64,000 bases of DNA from Pomphorhynchus laevis (Eukaryota; Acanthocephala; Palaeacanthocephala; Echinorhynchida; Pomphorhynchidae). The translations under genes were made by a program, and so were the position numbers. Where the stretch lies: assembly GCA_012934845.2 (NCBI GenBank), contig WNNJ02002795.1, forward strand, positions 25,157 through 89,156. Direction: 5' to 3'. The notes beneath the pieces were generated by a model, which did not search any database, was not told the DNA's origin, and saw only the letters and a list, made by a program, of their open reading frames with translations. The stretch's first letter is position 1. Each line of letters starts with the position of its first letter. This document shows positions 63,843-64,000 of the stretch, one piece after another.

Positions 63843-64000
63843 TTAGAATATATTTATAATGAGGTCAAACTTTTTGTCTAGTATTTGACTATTTGATTTG
63901 TCTTGTGTTCAATGTAATTTTGGGTAATAAAAAAATTATATATTATATATTATTATATATTAATTAATATAATATATAATTATAATTAATATATAATATT
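63843..64000. other. LINE copy C 3' flank, AT-rich window end
   Basis: It contains a possible AATAAA (63926) followed by TATATATTA repeats to the window end. Confidence 0.4.

Noticed and set aside
1-64000. CRISPR arrays, tRNA or rRNA genes, LTR elements with paired long terminal repeats
   Set aside because: No spacer-type repeats, no cloverleaf beyond the SINE-like A/B boxes, and no gag-pol of LTR type were seen. The tandem repeats present have no unique spacers.

Overview
The window is an AT-rich, intron-containing invertebrate animal locus. This rests on spliced genes with GT-AG introns, an aminergic-type seven-transmembrane receptor, a PELP1/RIX1-family gene and a repeat load of animal type (Penelope-like elements, several LINE clades, a ZBED-like hAT transposon, MITEs). 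I cannot name the species. No prokaryotic gene organisation, CRISPR array, rRNA gene or intact LTR/retroviral element was seen.

Layout. (1) 1-25.3 kb: a PELP1-like gene on the plus strand. I could assemble 12 phase-compatible exons (593 to 25099; 629 residues plus stop). Its N-terminus lies left of the window. Introns range from 46 bp to 11.9 kb, and the large ones hold transposons: two copies of a LINE with a restriction-like endonuclease (11.4-13.4 kb and 14.1-17.2 kb, both minus), a relic at 5.9-6.2 kb, a CR1/jockey-like LINE at 4.7-5.4 kb, Penelope-like (PLE) reverse-transcriptase debris at 17.5-18.5 and 20.7-22 kb, a GIY-YIG endonuclease remnant at 20.1-20.5 kb, and many short hammerhead-ribozyme-like hairpins. 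(2) 25.3-40 kb: accessory DNA. It contains a 329-bp satellite derived from a MITE (26.4-28.5 kb), a LINE with an internally amplified 119-bp unit (29.7-30.86 kb), a broken ZBED-type hAT transposase (30.8-32.5 kb), more LINE ends, a tRNA-like SINE (36.6 kb), a second PLE type on minus (37.6-38.6 kb), and the best copy of the endonuclease-less PLE RT (39.2-39.9 kb). (3) 40.5-48.1 kb: host genes. They are the last two exons of an unrecognised gene (40564-41233), an amine-like GPCR (exon 42127-43113) and a single-exon histidine phosphatase (47205-48074). Between them lie an R2-like LINE relic (43.3-44.1 kb), a PLE GIY-YIG domain (44.8-45.16 kb) and a 260-bp palindromic element carrying a degenerate hammerhead-like motif. 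(4) 48.5-55 kb: repeated PLE RT fragments with a conserved tail, one interrupted by a LINE end, plus AT-rich DNA. (5) 55.2-64 kb: a LINE end (minus), a solo MITE with long inverted repeats and TTAA flanks, then a nested pair: an almost full-length APE-type LINE (57345-61214) inserted in a restriction-like-endonuclease LINE (56.96-63.84 kb) with a 12-bp target-site duplication.

The main biological stories are as follows. A conserved ribosome-biogenesis gene has tolerated more than 20 kb of intronic transposons while keeping introns of about 50 bp elsewhere. Hammerhead-like RNA hairpins show compensatory base changes across several PLE families. A LINE family combines an N-terminal Cys-rich cluster with an R2-like C-terminus. 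A MITE has become a satellite. All names come from motif reading by eye, without database searches.
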